From Dipteronia dyeriana (lineage: Eukaryota > Streptophyta > Magnoliopsida > Sapindales > Sapindaceae), in the NCBI GenBank assembly GCA_032871835.1, contig CM065296.1:51861288-51925287 (forward strand): DNA of 64,000 nucleotides. The letters are read 5' to 3'. This document shows, piece after piece, positions 37,510 to 51,500 of this stretch (positions are counted from its first letter, which is position 1; every line of letters begins with the position of its first letter). The position numbers were made by a program, and so were the translations under genes. Below the pieces are notes generated by a model. It saw only the letters and a list, made by a program, of their open reading frames with translations, was not told where the DNA came from and did not search any database.

Positions 37510-40500
37510 TGAGTGTAAGAGCATAGTTGCCATCCAGATCTCAAGACCAAGAAATAGGTAGATAACGCTCCTGATGCCTTGGTCAGGATACCACCCCCAA
37601 GACGGATCTGAGTGTAAGGGCATAGTTGCCATCCAGATCTCAAGACCAAGAAATAGCTAGAAAACGCTCCTGATGCCTTGGTCGGGCTACCACCCCTAAG
37701 AAGGATCTGAGTGTAAGAGCATAGTTGCCATCCAGATCTCAAGACCAGGAAAAAGCTAGGTAGCGCTCCTGATGCCTTGGTAGCTCTCCCACCCCCAAGA
37801 AAGATCTGAGTGTAAGAGCGTATTTGCCATCCAGATCTCAAAACCAGGAAATAGCTAGGTAGCACTCCTGATGCCTTTGTTGGGCTACCACCTTTCAAAA
37901 GGATCTAAGTGTAAGAGCAAAGTTGCCATCCAGATCTCAAGACTTGGAAATAGCTAGATAGCCCTCTCGATGCCTTGGTCAGGCTAGCACCCCTAAGAAG
38001 GATTTGAGTGTAAGAGCATAGTTGCCATCCAGATCTCAAGACCAGGAAATAGCTTGGTAGCGCTCCTGATGCCTTGGTCGGGCTACCACCCCTAAGAACG
38101 ATCTGATTGTAAGAGCATAGTTGGCATCCAGATCTCAAGACCAGGAAAAAGCTAGGTAGCGCTACTAATGCCTTGGTAGGGCTACCACCCCCAAGAAGGA
38201 TCTGAGTGTAAGAGCATAGTTGCCATCTAGATCTAGAGACAAGGAAATAGCTAGATAGCCCTCCTAATGCCTTGGTCGGGCTACCACTCCCAAGAAGGAT
38301 ATTAGTTTAAGAGTATAGTGGCCATCTACATCTCAAGACCAAGAAAAAGCTAGGTAGCGCTCCTGATGCCTTGGTCGGGCTACCACTACCAAAAAGGATC
38401 TGAGTGTAAGAGCATAGTTGCCATCCAGATCACGAGACTAGGAAATAGCTAGATGGCCCTCCTGATGCCTAGGTCGGGCTACTACTCCCAAGAATGATAT
38501 AAGTGTAAGAGCATAGTTGTCATCCAGATCTCAAGACCAGGAAATAGCTAGGTAGCACTGTTGATGCCTTGGTTAGGCAACCACCCCCAAGAAAGTTTTG
38601 AGTGTAAGAGCATAATTGCCATCCAGATCTCAAGACCAGGAAATAGCTAGGTAGCTCTCCTGATGCCTTTTTCGAGGTACCACCCCTAAGAAGGATCTAA
38701 GTGTAAGAGCATAGTTGCCATCCATATCTCAAGACCAGGAAATAGCTAGATAGCGCTCCTGATGCCTTGGTCGGGCTACGACCCCCAAGAAGGGTCTGAG
38801 TGTAAGAGCATAGTTGTCATCAAGATCTCAAGACCTGGAAATAGCTAGGTAGCTCTCTTGATGTCTTTTTCGGGGTACCACCCCCAATAAGGATCTGAGT
38901 GTAAGATCATAGTTGCCATCCAGATCTCCAGACCAGGAAATAGCTTGATAGCCCTCATGATGCCTTGGTCGGGCTTTCACCCCTAAGAAGGATCTAAGTG
39001 TAAGAGCATAGTTACCATCCAGATCTTAAGACCAAGAAATAGCTAGATAGCGCTCCTGATGCCTTGGTTGGGCTACCACCCCCAAGAAGGTTCTGAGTAA
39101 AAGAGCATAGTTGCCATCCATATCGCAAGACCAAGAAATAGATAGATAGCGCTCCTGATGCCTTGATCGGGCTACCACCCCTAAGAGGGATCTGAGTGTA
39201 AGAGCATAGTTGCCATCTAGATCTGAAGACCAAGAAACAGCTAGATAGCGCTTCTGATGCCTTGATCGGGCTACCACCTCTATTAAGGGTCTAAGTTTAA
39301 CAGCATTGTTGCCATCCAGATCTCAATATCAGAAAAAAGCTAGGTAGCGCTCCCGATGCCTTGGTCGCTCAACCACCTCCAAGAAGGATCTGAGTGTAAG
39401 AGCATAGTTGCCATCCAGATCTCGAGATCAGGAAATAACTTGATAGAACTCATGATTCCTAGGTCGGGCTACCACACCCTAGAAGGATCTGAGTGTAAGA
39501 GAATAAATGCCATCCAGATCTTATGACCAGGAAATAGCTAGATAATGCTCCAGATGCCTTGGTCGGGCTACCACCCCTACGAAAGATCTAAGTTTGAGAG
39601 CATAGTTGCCATCCAGATCTCAATACTAAGAAATAGCTAGATAGCACTCCTAATGTCTTAGTCGGGCTACCACCCCCAAGAAAGATCTAAGTGTAAGAGC
39701 ATAGTTGCCATCCAGATCTTGAGACCAGGAAATAGCTAGATAGCACTCCTAATGCCTTGGTCGGGCTACCACCCCCAAGAAGGATATAAGTGTTAGAGCA
39801 TAGTTACCATCTAGATCTCAAGACCAGAAAAAAGCTAGGTAGCACTCCTGATGCCTTGGTCGGGCTACCACTCCCAAGAAGGATCTGAGTGTAAGAGCAT
39901 AGTTGCCATCCAGATCTCGAGACTAGGAAATAGCTAGATAGCCCTCCTGATGCCTTTTTCAGGCTACCACCTCTATGAAGGATCTAAGTGTAAGAACATA
40001 GTTTCCGTCAAGATCTTAAGACCATGAAATAGTTAGATAGCGCTTCTGATGCCTTGGTCGGGCTACCACCCTCAAGAAGGGTCTAAATGTAAGAGCATAG
40101 TTGTCATCTAGATCTCAAGACCAGGAAATATCTAGGTGGCGCTCCTACAGCCTGGGTCGGGCTACCACCCCTTAGAAAGATCTGAGTGTAAGAGCATAGT
40201 TGCCATCCAGATCTCGGGACCAGGAAATAGCTAGATAGGTCTCCTTAGGCCTTGGTCGGGCTACCACCCCAAAGAAGGATATTAGTGTAAGAGCATAGTT
40301 GCCATCTAGATCTCAAGACCAGGAAATAGCTAGGTAGCGCTCCTGATGCCTTGGTCGGGCTACCACCCCCAAGAAGAGTCTGAGTGTAAGAGCATAGTTG
40401 CCATCCAGATCTCAAGACCAAGAAATAGATAGATCACGCTCCTGATGCCTTGGTCAGGATACCAACCCCAAGACGGAATTAAGTGTAAGAACATAGTTGC

Positions 40501-42690
40501 CATCAAGATCTTAAGACCATGAAATGGTTAGATAGCGCTCCTGATGCCTTGGTCAGGCTACCACCCTCAAGAAGGGTCTAAGTGTAAGAGCATAGTTGTC
40601 ATCTAGATCTCAAGACCAGGAAATAGCTAGGTGGCGCTCCTACTGCCTTGGTTTGGCTACCACCCCCAAGAAAGATCTGAGTGTAAGAGCATAGTTGCCA
40701 TCCAGATCTCGGGACCAGGAAATAGCTAGATAGGTCTCCTTATGCCTTGGTCGGGCTACCACCCTAAAGAAGGATATTAGTGTAAGAGCATAGTTGCCAT
40801 CTAGATCTCAAGACCAGGAAATAGCTAGGTAGCGCTCCTGATGCCTTGGTCGGGCTACCACCCCCAAGAAAAGTCTGAGTGTAAGAATATAGTTGCCATC
40901 CAGATCTCAAGACAAAGAAATAGGTAGATAACGCTTCTGATGCCTTGGTCAGGATACCACCCCAAGACGGATCTGAGTGTAAGGGCTTAGTTGCCATCCA
41001 GATCTCAAGACCAAGAAATAGCTAGATAACGCTCATGATTCCTTGGTCAGGCTACCACCCCCAAGAAGGATCTGAGTGTAAGAGCATAGTTGCCATCCAG
41101 ATCTCAAGACCAGGAAAAAGCTAGGTAGCGCTCCTGATGCCTTTGTCGGGCTACCACCTTTAAAAAGGATCTAAGTGTAAGAGCAAAGTTGCCATCCAGA
41201 TCTCAAGACCAGGAAATAGCTAGATAGCCCTCCCGATGCCATGGTCAGGCTAGCACCCCTAAGAAGGATCTGAGAGTAAGAGCATATTTGCAATCCAGAT
41301 CTCAAGACTAGGAAATAGCTTGGTAGCGCTCCTGATGCCTAGGTCTGGCTACCACACCCAAGAAGGATCTGAGTGTAAGAGCATAGTTTCCATCCAGATC
41401 TTATGACCAGGAAATAGCTAGATAATGCTCCTGATGCCTTGGTCGGGCTACCACCCCTACGAAAGATCTAAGTTTGAGAGCATAGTTGCCATCCAGATCT
41501 CAATACTTAGAAATAGCTAGATAGCACTCATAATGCCTTGGTCGGGCTACCACACCCAAGAAGGATATAAGTGTTAGAGCATAGTTACCATCTAGATCTC
41601 AAGACCAGAAAAAAGCTAGGTAGCACTCCTGATGCCTTGGTCGGGCTACCACTCCAAAGAAGGATCTGAGTGTAAGAGCATAGTTGCCATCCAGATCTCG
41701 AGACTAGGAAATATCTAGATAGCCCTCCTGATGCCTTTTTCAGGCTACCACCTCTATGAAGGATCTAAGTGTAACAACATAGTTTCCATCAAGATCTTAA
41801 GACCATGAAATATTTAGATAGCGCTCCTGATGCCTTGGTCGGGCTACCACCCTCAAGAAGGGTCTAAGTGTAAGAGCATAGTTGTCATCCAGATCTCAAG
41901 ACCATGAAATAGCTAGGTAGCTCTCCTGATGCCTTTTTCGAGGTACCACCCCTAAGAAGGATCTAAGTGTAAGAGCATAGTTGCCATCCATATCTCAAGA
42001 CCAGGAAATAGCTAGATAGCGCTCCTGATGCCTTGGTCGGGCTACGACCCCTAAGAAGGGTCTGAGTGTAAGAGCATAGTTGTCATCAAGATCTCAAGAC
42101 CTGGAAATAGCTAGGTAGCTCTCTTGATGTCTTTTTCGGGGTACCACCCCCAATAAGGATCTGAGTGTAAGATCATAGTTACCATCCAGATCTCCAGACC
42201 AGGAAATAGCTTGATAGCCCTCATGATGCCTTGGTCGGGCTTTCACCCCTAAGAAGGATCTAAGTGTAAGAGCATAGTTACCATCCAGATCTTAAGACCA
42301 AGAAATAGCTAGATAGCGCTCCTGATGCCTTGGTCAGGCTACCACTCCCAAGAAGGATCTGAGTGTAAGAGCATAGTTGCCATCCAGATCTCGAGACTAG
42401 GAAATATCTAGATAGCCCTCCTGATGCCTTTTTCGGGCTACCACCTCTATGAAGGATCTAAGTGTAAGAACATAGTTTCCATCAAGATCTTAAGACCATG
42501 AAATATTTAGATAGCGCTCCTGATGCCTTGGTCGGGCTACCACCCTCAAGAAGGGTCTAAGTTTAAGAGCATAGTTGTCATCTAGATCTCAAGACCAGGA
42601 AAATGCTAGGTGGCGCTCCTACTGCCTTGGTCGTGCTACCACCCCCAAGAAAGATCTGAGTGTAAGAGCATAGTTGCCATCCAGATCTCG
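37510..42690. repeat. 5,246-bp HOR, copy B (one monomer short)
   Basis: Collinear with copy A at +5,246 bp until about 41,525. There one 99-bp monomer, present in A at about 36,281-36,379, is missing, and the offset drops to 5,147 bp, for example TACCACACCC at 36,401 and 41,548. Homology continues about 34 bp past the unit boundary and stops near 42,690, where CTCGGGACCATG replaces CTCAAGACCAAG. The loss of exactly one monomer indicates an in-register deletion after the duplication. Confidence 0.92.
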
Positions 42691-43069
42691 GGACCATGAA
42701 ATAGCTTGATAAATCTCCTTATTCCTTGGTCGGGCTACCACCCCCAAGAAGAATATTAGTGTAAGAGTATAGTTGCCATCTAGATCTCAAGACCAGGAAT
42801 AGCTAGGTAGCGCTCCTGATGCCTTGGTCGGGCTACCACCCCCAAGAAGAGTCTGAGTGTAAGAGCATAGTTGCCATCCAGATCTCAAGACCAAGAAATA
42901 GATAGATAACGCTCCTGATGCCTTGGTCAGGATACCACCCCCAAGATGGAATTAAGTGTAAGAACATAGTTGCCATCAAGATCTTAAGACCATGAAATGG
43001 TTAGATAGCTTTTCTGAAGCCTAGGTCGGGCTACCACCCTCAAGAAGGGTCTAAGTGTAAGAGCATAGT
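42691..43069. repeat. Connecting monomers
   Basis: Four monomers (CTCGGGACC, ATATTAGTG, AGTCTGAGTG and GGAATTAAGTG types) follow the order found at 34,960-35,260 and 40,210-40,500. They are therefore a partial further copy of the 5.2-kb material. Nothing else is visible. Confidence 0.75.
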
Positions 43070-45105
43070 TGTCATACGGATCTCAAGACCAAGAAATAGC
43101 TAGATAACGCTCCTAATGCCTTGGTCAGGATACCACCCCCAAGACGGATCTGACTGTAAGAGCATAGTTGCCATCCAGATCTCAAGACCAAGAAATAGCT
43201 AGATAGCACTCCTGATGCCTTGGTCGGGCTACCACCCCCAAGAAGGATCTAAGTGTAAGAGCATAGTTGCCATCAAGATCTCAAGACCAGGAAAAAGCTA
43301 GGTAGCGCTCCTGATGCATTGGTAGCTCTCCCACCCCCAAGAAGGATCTGAGTGTAAGAGCATAGTTGCCATCCAGATCTCAAAACCAGGAAATAGCTAG
43401 TGTAAGAGCATAGTTGCCATCCAGATCTCAAGACCAGAAAATTGCTAGGTAGCGCTCCTGATGCCTTGGTCGGGCTACCACCCCTAAAAAGGATCTAAGT
43501 TTTAGAGCATAGTTGCCATCCAGATCTCAAAACCAGGAAATAGCTAGATAGAGCTCCTGATGCCTTGGTCGTGCTACCACCCCTAAGAAGGGTCTGACTG
43601 TAAGAGCATAGTTGCCATCCAGATCTCAAGACCAAGAAATATGTAGATAACTCTTCTGATGCCTTGGTCAGGATACCACCCGCAAGACGGATCAGAGTGT
43701 AAGGGAAAAATTGCCATCCAGATCTCTAGACCAAGAAATAGCTAGATAACGCTCCTGATGCCTTGGTCGGGCTACCACACCCAAGAAGGATCTGAGTGTA
43801 AGACTATAGTTGTCATTTAGATCTCAAGATTAAGAAAAATCTAGGTAGCGCTAATGATGCCTTGGTCGGGCTACCACTAACAAGAAGGATCTGAGTGTAA
43901 GAGCATAGTTGCCATCCAGATCTTAAGACCAAGAAATAGCTAGATAGCACTCCTGATGCCTTGGACGGGCTACCTCTCCCAAGAAGGATCTGAGTGTAAG
44001 AGCATAGTTGTCATCCAGATCTCAAGACTAGGAAATAGCAAGGTATCGCTTCTGATGCCTTGGTTGTTCTACCACCCCTAAGAAAGATCTAAGTGTAAGA
44101 GCAGAGTTGCCATCCGGATCTCAAGACCAGGAAATAAATAGATAGCCCTCCCGATGCCTTGGTCAGGGTAGCACCCCTAAGAAGGATATGAGTGTAAGAG
44201 CATAGTTGCCATCCAGATATCAAGACTAGGAAATAGCTAGGTAGAGCTCCTGATGCCTTGGTCGGGCTACCACCCCTAAGAAGGATCTGATTGTAAGAGC
44301 ATAGTTGCCATCCAGATCTCAAGACCAGGAAAAAGCTTGGTAGCGCTCCTAATACCTTGGTCGGGCTACCACCCCCTAGAAGGATCTGAGTGCAAGAGCA
44401 TAGTTGCCATCTAGATCTAGAGACCAGGAAATAGCTAGATAGCCCTCCTAATGCCTTGGTCGGGCTACCACTCCCAAGAAGGATATTAGTGTAAGAGTAT
44501 AGTTGCCATCTAGATCTCAAGACCAAGAAAAAGCTAGGTAGCGCTTCTGATGCCTTGGTCGGGCTAACACCACCAAAAAGGATCTGAGTGTAAGAGTATA
44601 GTTGCCATCCAGATCAAGAGACTAGGAAATAGCTAGATAGCCCTCCTGATGCATAGGTCGGGCAACTAACCCCAAGAAGAATCTATGTGTAAAAGCATAG
44701 TTGTCATCCAGATCTTAAGACCAGGAAATAGCTAGGTAGCGCTATTGATGCCTTGGTTAGGCTACCACCCCCAAGAAAGTTTTGAGTGTAAGAGCATAAT
44801 TGCCATCCAGATCTAAAAGCCAGGAAATAGCTAGGTAGCTCTTTTGATGCCGTTTTCGGGGTACCACCCCTAAGAAGGATCTAAGTGTAAGAGCATAGTT
44901 GCCAACCAGATCTCAAGACCAGGAAATAGCTAGATAGCGCTCCTGATGCCTTGGTCGGGCTACAACCCCCAAGAAGGGTCTGAGTGTAAGAGCATAGTTG
45001 TCATCCAGATCTCAAGACCAGGAATTAACTAGGTAGCGCACATGATGCCTTGGTTAGGCTACCACCCCTAAGAAGGATCTAAGTGTAAGAGCATAGTTGC
45101 CATCC
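43070..45105. repeat. Left member of a 3.3-3.5-kb-spaced pair
   Basis: Matches about 46,385-48,570. The offset steps from 3,315 bp to 3,366 bp at a 51-bp deletion in this copy (43,400/43,401), and to 3,465 bp at one extra monomer in the other copy (about 47,400-47,500). Shared rare variants include the CACTAACAAGAAGG and CAAGATTAAGAAAAA monomers and the GGTAGCACCCCTAAG monomer. Confidence 0.83.
43393..43408. other. Private 51-bp deletion junction
   Basis: AAATAGCTAG is joined to TGTAAGAGC. Compared with the paired copy near 46,710, exactly 51 bp is missing. The deletion is found once only, so it postdates the 3.3-3.5-kb duplication. Confidence 0.85.
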
Positions 45106-46384
45106 AGATCTTAAGACCAAGAATTAGCTAGATAGCGCTCCTGATTCCTTGGTCGGGCTACCACCCCCAAGAAGGTTCTGAGTGAAAGAGCATAGTTGCC
45201 ATCCATATCGCAAGACCAAGAAATAGATAGATAGCGCTCATGATGCCTTGTTCGGGCTACCTCCCCTAAGAAGGGTCTAAGTTTAAGAGCATAGTTGCCA
45301 TCCAGATCTCAATATCAGAAAAAAGCTAGGTAGCGCTCCCGATGCCTTGGTCGCTCAGCCACCTCCAAGAAGGATCTGAGTGTAAGAGCATAGTTGCCAT
45401 CCAGATCTCGAGATCAGGAAATAACTAGATAGAACTCATGATTCCTAGGTCGGGATACCATACCCAAGAAGGATCTGAGTGTAAGAGCATAGTTGCCATC
45501 GAGATCTTATGACCAGGAAATAGCTAGATAATGCTCCTGATGCCTTGGTCGGGCTACCACCCCTACAAAATATCTAAGTTTGAGAGCATAGTTGCCATCC
45601 AGATCTCAAAACTAAGAAATAGCTAGATAGCACTCCTAATGTCTTGGTCGGGCTACCACCCCCAGAAAGGATCTAAGTGTAAGAGCATAGTTGCCATCCA
45701 GATCTTGAGACCTGGAAATAGCTAGATAGCACTCCTAATGCCTTGGTAGGGCTACCACCCCCTAGAAGGATATAAGTGTTAGAGCATAGTTACTATCTAG
45801 ATCTCAAGACCAGAAAAAAGCTAGGTAGCACTCCAGATGCCTTGGTCGGGCTACCACTCCCAAGAAGGATCTGAGTGTAAGAGCATAGTTGCCATCCAGA
45901 TCTCGAGACTAGGAAATAGCTAGATAGCCCTCCTGATGCCTTTTTCGGGCTACCACCTCTATGAATGATCTAAGTGTAAGAACATAGTTGCCATCAAGAT
46001 CTTAAGACCATGAAATAGTTAGATAGCGCTCCTGATGCCTTGGTCGGGCTACCACCCTCAAGAAGGGTCTAAGTGTAAGAGCATATATGTCATCTAGATC
46101 TCAAGACCAGGAAATAGCTAGGTGGCGCTGCTACTTCCTTGGTCGGGCTACCACCTAGAAGAAAGATCTGAGTGTAAGAGCATAGTTGCCATCCAGATCT
46201 CGGGACCAGGAAATAGCTAGATAGGTCTCCTTATGCCTTGGTCGGGCTACCACCCCCAAGAAGGATATTAGTGTAAGAGCATAGTTGCCATCTAGATCTT
46301 AAGACCATGAAATAGCTAGGTAGCGCTCTTGATGCCTTGGTCGGGCTACCACCCCCAAGAAGAGTCTGAGTGTAAGAGCATAGT
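45106..46384. repeat. Segment related to 33,760-35,200
   Basis: About 13 monomers follow the variant order of the 5.2-kb unit, including the palindrome monomer (45,404), the GATCTTATGACC monomer (45,503 versus 34,271) and the AGGTCTCCTTATGCC monomer. It lies between the two members of the 3.3-3.5-kb pair. No unique sequence is present. Confidence 0.75.
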
Positions 46385-48570
46385 TGACATCCAGATCTCA
46401 AGACCAAGAAATAGCTAGATAACGCTCCTGATGCCTTGGTCAGGATACCACCCCCAAGACGGATATGAGTGTAAGAGCATAGTTGCCATCCAGATCTCAA
46501 GACCAAGAAATAGCTAGATAGCACTCCTGATGCCTTGGTCGGGCTACCACCCCCAAGAAGGATCTGAGTGTAAGAGCATAGTTGCCATCAAGATCTCAAG
46601 AACAGGAAAAAGCTAGGTAGCGCTCCTGATGCCTTGGTAGCTCTCCCACCCCCAAGAAGGATCTGAGTGTAAGAGCATAGTTGCCATCCAGATCTCAAAA
46701 CCAGGAAACAGCTAGGTAGCACTCCTGATGCCTTGGTCGGGCTACCACCCTTAGAACGAATCTAAGTGTAAGAGTATAGTTGCCATCCAGATCTCAAGAC
46801 CAGAAAATTGCTAGGTAGCGCTCCTGATGCCTTGGTCGGGCTACCACCCCTTAAAAAGATCTAAGTTTTAGAGCATCGTTGCCATCCAGATCTCAAAACC
46901 AGAAAATAGCTAGATAGAGCTCCTGATGCCCTTGTCGGGCCTCCACCTCTAAGAAGGGTCAGACTGTAAGAGCATAGTTGGCATCCAGATTTCAAGACCA
47001 AGAAATATGTAGATAACACTCCTGATGCCTTGGTCAGGATATCACCCCCAAGACGGATCTGAGTGTAAGGGCAAAGTTGCCATCCAGATCTCTAGACCAA
47101 GAAATAGCTAGATAACACTCATGATGCCTTGGTCGGGCTACCAAACCCAAGAAGGATCTGAGTGTAAGACTATAGTTGTCAGTTAAATCTCAAGATTAAG
47201 AAAAAGCTAGGTAGCGCTAATGATGCCTTGGTCGGGGTACCACTAACAAGAAAGATCTGAGTGTAAGAGCATAGTTGCCATACAGATCTTAAGACCAAGA
47301 AATAGCTAGATAGCACTCCTGATGCCTTGGTCGGGCTACCACTCCCAAGAAGGATCTGAGTGTAAGAGCATAGTTGTCATCCAGATCTCAAGACCGGGAA
47401 ATAGCTAGATAGCGCCCCTGATGCCTTGGTCGTTCTAAAACCCCGAAGAAGGTTCTAAGAGTAAGAGCATAGTTGTCATCCAGATCTCAAGACTAGGAAA
47501 TAGCAAGGTATCGCTTTTGATGCCTTGGTTGGGCTACCACCCCTAAGAAGGATCTAAGTGTAAGAGCAGAGTTGCCATCTGGATCTCAAGACCAAGAAAT
47601 AGCTAGATAGCCCTCTCGATGCCTTGGTCAGGGTAGCACCCCTAAGAAGGATATGAGTGTAAGAGCATAGTTGCCATCAAGATCTTAAGACTAGGAAATA
47701 GCTAAGTAGCGCTCCTGATGCCTTGGTCGGGCTACCACCCTAAAGAAGGATCTGATTGTAAGAGCATAGTTGCCATTTAGATCTCAAGACCAAGAAAAAG
47801 CTAGGTAGCGCTCCTAATACCTTGGTCGGGCTACTACCCCCTAGAAGGATCTGAGTGCAAGAGCATAGTTGCCATCTAGATCTAGAGACCAGGAAATAGC
47901 TAGATAGCCCTCCTAATGCCTTGGTCGGGCTACCACTCCCAAGAAGGATATTAGTGTAAGAGTATAGTTGCCATCTAGATCTCAAGACCAAGAAAAAGCT
48001 AGGTAGCGCTCTCGATGCCTTGGTCTGGCTAACACCACCAAAAAGGATCTGAGTGTAAGATTATAGTTACCATCCAGATCACGAGACTAGGAAATAGCTA
48101 GATAGCCCTCCTGATGCCTAGGTCGGTCTACTAACTCCAAGAAGGATCTAAGTGTAAAAGCATAGTTGTCATCCAGATCTTAAGACCAGGAAATAGCTAG
48201 GTAGCGCTATTGATGCCTTGGTTAGGCTACCACCCCCAAGAAAGTTTTGAGTGTAAGAGCATAATTGCCATCCAGATCTCAAAGCCAGGAAATAGCTAGG
48301 TAGCTCTTCTGATGCCGTTTTCGGGGTACCACCCTTAAGAAGGATCTAAGTGTAAGAGCATAGTTGCCATCCAGATCTCAAGACCAGGAAATAGCTAGAT
48401 AGCGCTCCTGATGCCTTAGTCGGGCTACAACCCCCAAGAAGGGTCTGAGTGTAAGAGCATAGTTGTCATCCAGATCTCAAGACCAGGAATTAGCTTGGTA
48501 GCGCACCTGATGCCTTGGTTAGGCTACCACCCCTAAGAAGGATCTAAGTGTAAGAGCATAGTTGCCATCC
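46385..48570. repeat. Right member of the 3.3-3.5-kb-spaced pair
   Basis: Counterpart of 43,070-45,105. It is complete at the position of the 51-bp deletion and has one extra monomer near 47,400-47,500 (GCGCCCCTGATG, then CGTTCTAAAACCCC). Its last part, from 48,210, is also the first part of the 6.7-kb duplicated unit. Confidence 0.83.
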
Positions 48571-51500
48571 AGATCTCAAGACTAGGAAATAGCTAGTTAG
48601 AGTTCCTGATGCCTTGGTCAGGCTACCACCCCTAATAGGGGTTTGAGAGTAAGAGCATAGTTACCATCCACATCTCAAGACCAAGAAATAGCTAGATAGC
48701 GCTCCTGATGCCTTGGTCAGGCTACCACCCCCAAGAAGGATCTGAGTGTAAGAGCATAGTTGCCATCCATATCTCAAGACCAAGAAATAGCTAGACAGCA
48801 CTTTTGAGGCCTTGGTCGGGCTACCACCCCAAAGAAGGATTTGAGAGTAAGAGCATAGTTGCCATCCAGATCACAAGACCAGAAAAAAGCTAGGTAGCGC
48901 TCCTGATGCCTTGGTCGGGCTACCACCCCTAAGAATTGTTTGAGTGTAATAGCATAGTTGCCATCCACATCTCAAGACCTAGAAATAGCTAGATAGCGCT
49001 CTTGATGCCTTGGTCAGGCTACCACCCTTAAGAAGGATTTAAGTGTAAGAGCATTGTTGCGATCCGGATCTCAAGACCAAGAAACAGCTACACAGCACTC
49101 CTGATACCTTGGTCGGGCTACCACCCCCAAGAAGTATCTGAGTGTAAGAGCATAGGTGCCATCCAGATCACAAGACAAGAAAAAAGCTAGGTAGAGTTCC
49201 TGATGCCTTGGTCGCTCTCCTACCCCCAAGAAGGATCTGAGTGTAAAAGCATAGTTGCCATCCAGATCTCGAGATCAGGAAATAGGTAGATAGCCCTCTT
49301 GATGCCTTGGTCAGGTTAGCACCCCCAATAAGGATCTGAGTGTAAGAGCATAGTTGCCATACAAATCCCAAGACCAAGAAAAAGCTATATAGCGCTCCTG
49401 ATGCCTTGGTCGGGCTACCACCCCCAAGAAAATTCTTAGTGTAATAGTATAGTTGTCATCCAGAACTCAAGACCAGGAAATAGCTAGGTAGAGCTCCTGA
49501 TGCCTTGGTCGGGCTACTACCCCTAAGAAGGATCTGAGTGTACGAGAATAGTTGCCATCCAGATCTCAAGACCAGGAAATAGCTAGATAGCACTCCCGAT
49601 GCCTTGGTCGGGCTACCACCTCTAAGAAGGGTCTAAGTTTAAAAGCATAGTTGTTATCCAGATCTCATGACCAAAACCAGCTAGATAACACTCCTAATGC
49701 CTTGGTCGGGCTACCTCCCCCAATAAGGATCTAAGTGTAAGAGCATAGTTGCCATCCAGATATCGAGACCAGGAAATGGTTAGATAGCCATGCTAATGCC
49801 TTGGTCGGGCTACCACCCACAATAAGGATCTGAGTGTAATAGCATAGTTGCTGTCCAGATATCAAGACTAGGAAATAGCTAGATAGCGCTCCTGATGCCT
49901 TGGTCATTCTACATCCGCTAAGAAGGTTCTGAGTGAAATAACATAGTTGCCATCCTGATCTCAAGACCAGGAAATAGCAAGGTAGCGCTTCTGATGCCTT
50001 GGTCGGGCTACCACCCCCAAGAAGGATCTGAGTGTAAGAGCATAGTTGCCATCAAGATCTCAAGACCAGGAAATAGCTAGGTATCGCTCTTGATGACTTG
50101 GTTGGGCTACCAACCCCAAGAAGGATCTGAGTGTAAGAGCATAGTTGCCATCCAGAACTCGAGACTAGGAAATAGATAGATAGCCCTCTTGATGCATTGG
50201 TCTGGCTACCACCCCCAAGAAGGATCTAAGTGTAAGAACATAGTTGCAATCCAGATCTCAAGACCATGAAATAGCAAGATAGCGCTCCTGATGCCTTGGT
50301 CGGGCTACCACCCTCAAGAAGGGTCTAAGTGTAAGAGCATAGTTGTCATTAAGATCTCAAGACTAGGAAATAGCTAGGTAGCGCTCCTGATGCCTTGGTC
50401 GGGCTACCACAGCCAAGAAAGATATAAGTGTAGGAGCATAGTTACTATCCAGATCTCGAGACCGGGAAATAGCTAGATAGGTCTCCTTATGCCTTGGTCC
50501 GGCTACCACCACCAAGGAGGTTCTGAGTGTAAGAGCATAGTTGCCATCCAGACCTCTAAATGAGGAAATAGCTAGGTAGCGCTCCTGATGCCATGGTCGG
50601 GCTACCACCTAAGAAGGTTCTAAGTGTAAGAGCATAGTTGCCATCCAGATCTTAAGACCAGGAAATAGCTAGATAGATCTCCTGATGCCTTGGTCGGGCT
50701 ACCACCACTTAGAAGGGTCTGAGTGTAAGAGCATAGTTGCCATCCAGATCCCAAGACCAAGAAATAGCTAGATAGCGCTCCTGATGCCTTGGAAAGGATA
50801 CCACCCCGAAAAAGAATCTGAGTGTAAGAGTATAGTTGCCATCCAGATCTCAAGACCAAGAAAAAGCTAGATAGCACTCCTGATGCCTTGGTCGGGCTAC
50901 AACCCCAAGAAGGATCTGAGTGTAAGAGCATAGTTGCCATCCAAATCTCAAGACCAGTAAAAAACTAGGTAGCGCTCCTGATGCCTTGGTCGCTCTCCCA
51001 CCCCAAAGAAGGATCTGAGTGTAAGAACATAGTTTCCATCCAGATCTCGAGATCAGGAAATAGCTAGATAGGCCTCCTGATGCCTAGGTCGGGGTACCAC
51101 CCCCAAGAAGGATCTTTTTGTAAGAGCATAGTTGTTATCCAGATCTCAAGACCAGGAAATAGCTCGATAGCCCTCCTGATGCCTTGGTCAGGTTATCACC
51201 CCTTAGAAGGATCTGAGTGTAAGAGCATAGTTGCCATACGGATAACAAGACCAAGAAATAGCTATATGGCGCTCCTGATGCATTGGTCGGGCTACCACCC
51301 CCAAGAAAATTCATAGTGTAAGAGTATAGTTGTCATCCAGAGCTCAAGACAAGGAAAAAGCTAAGTAGCGCTCCTAATGCTTTGGTCACGCTACCACCCC
51401 CAAGAAGGGTCTGAGTGTAAGAGTATAATTGTCATCTAGATCTCAAAACCAAGAAAAAGCTAGGTAGCTCTAATAATGCCTTGGTCGGGCTACCACTAAC

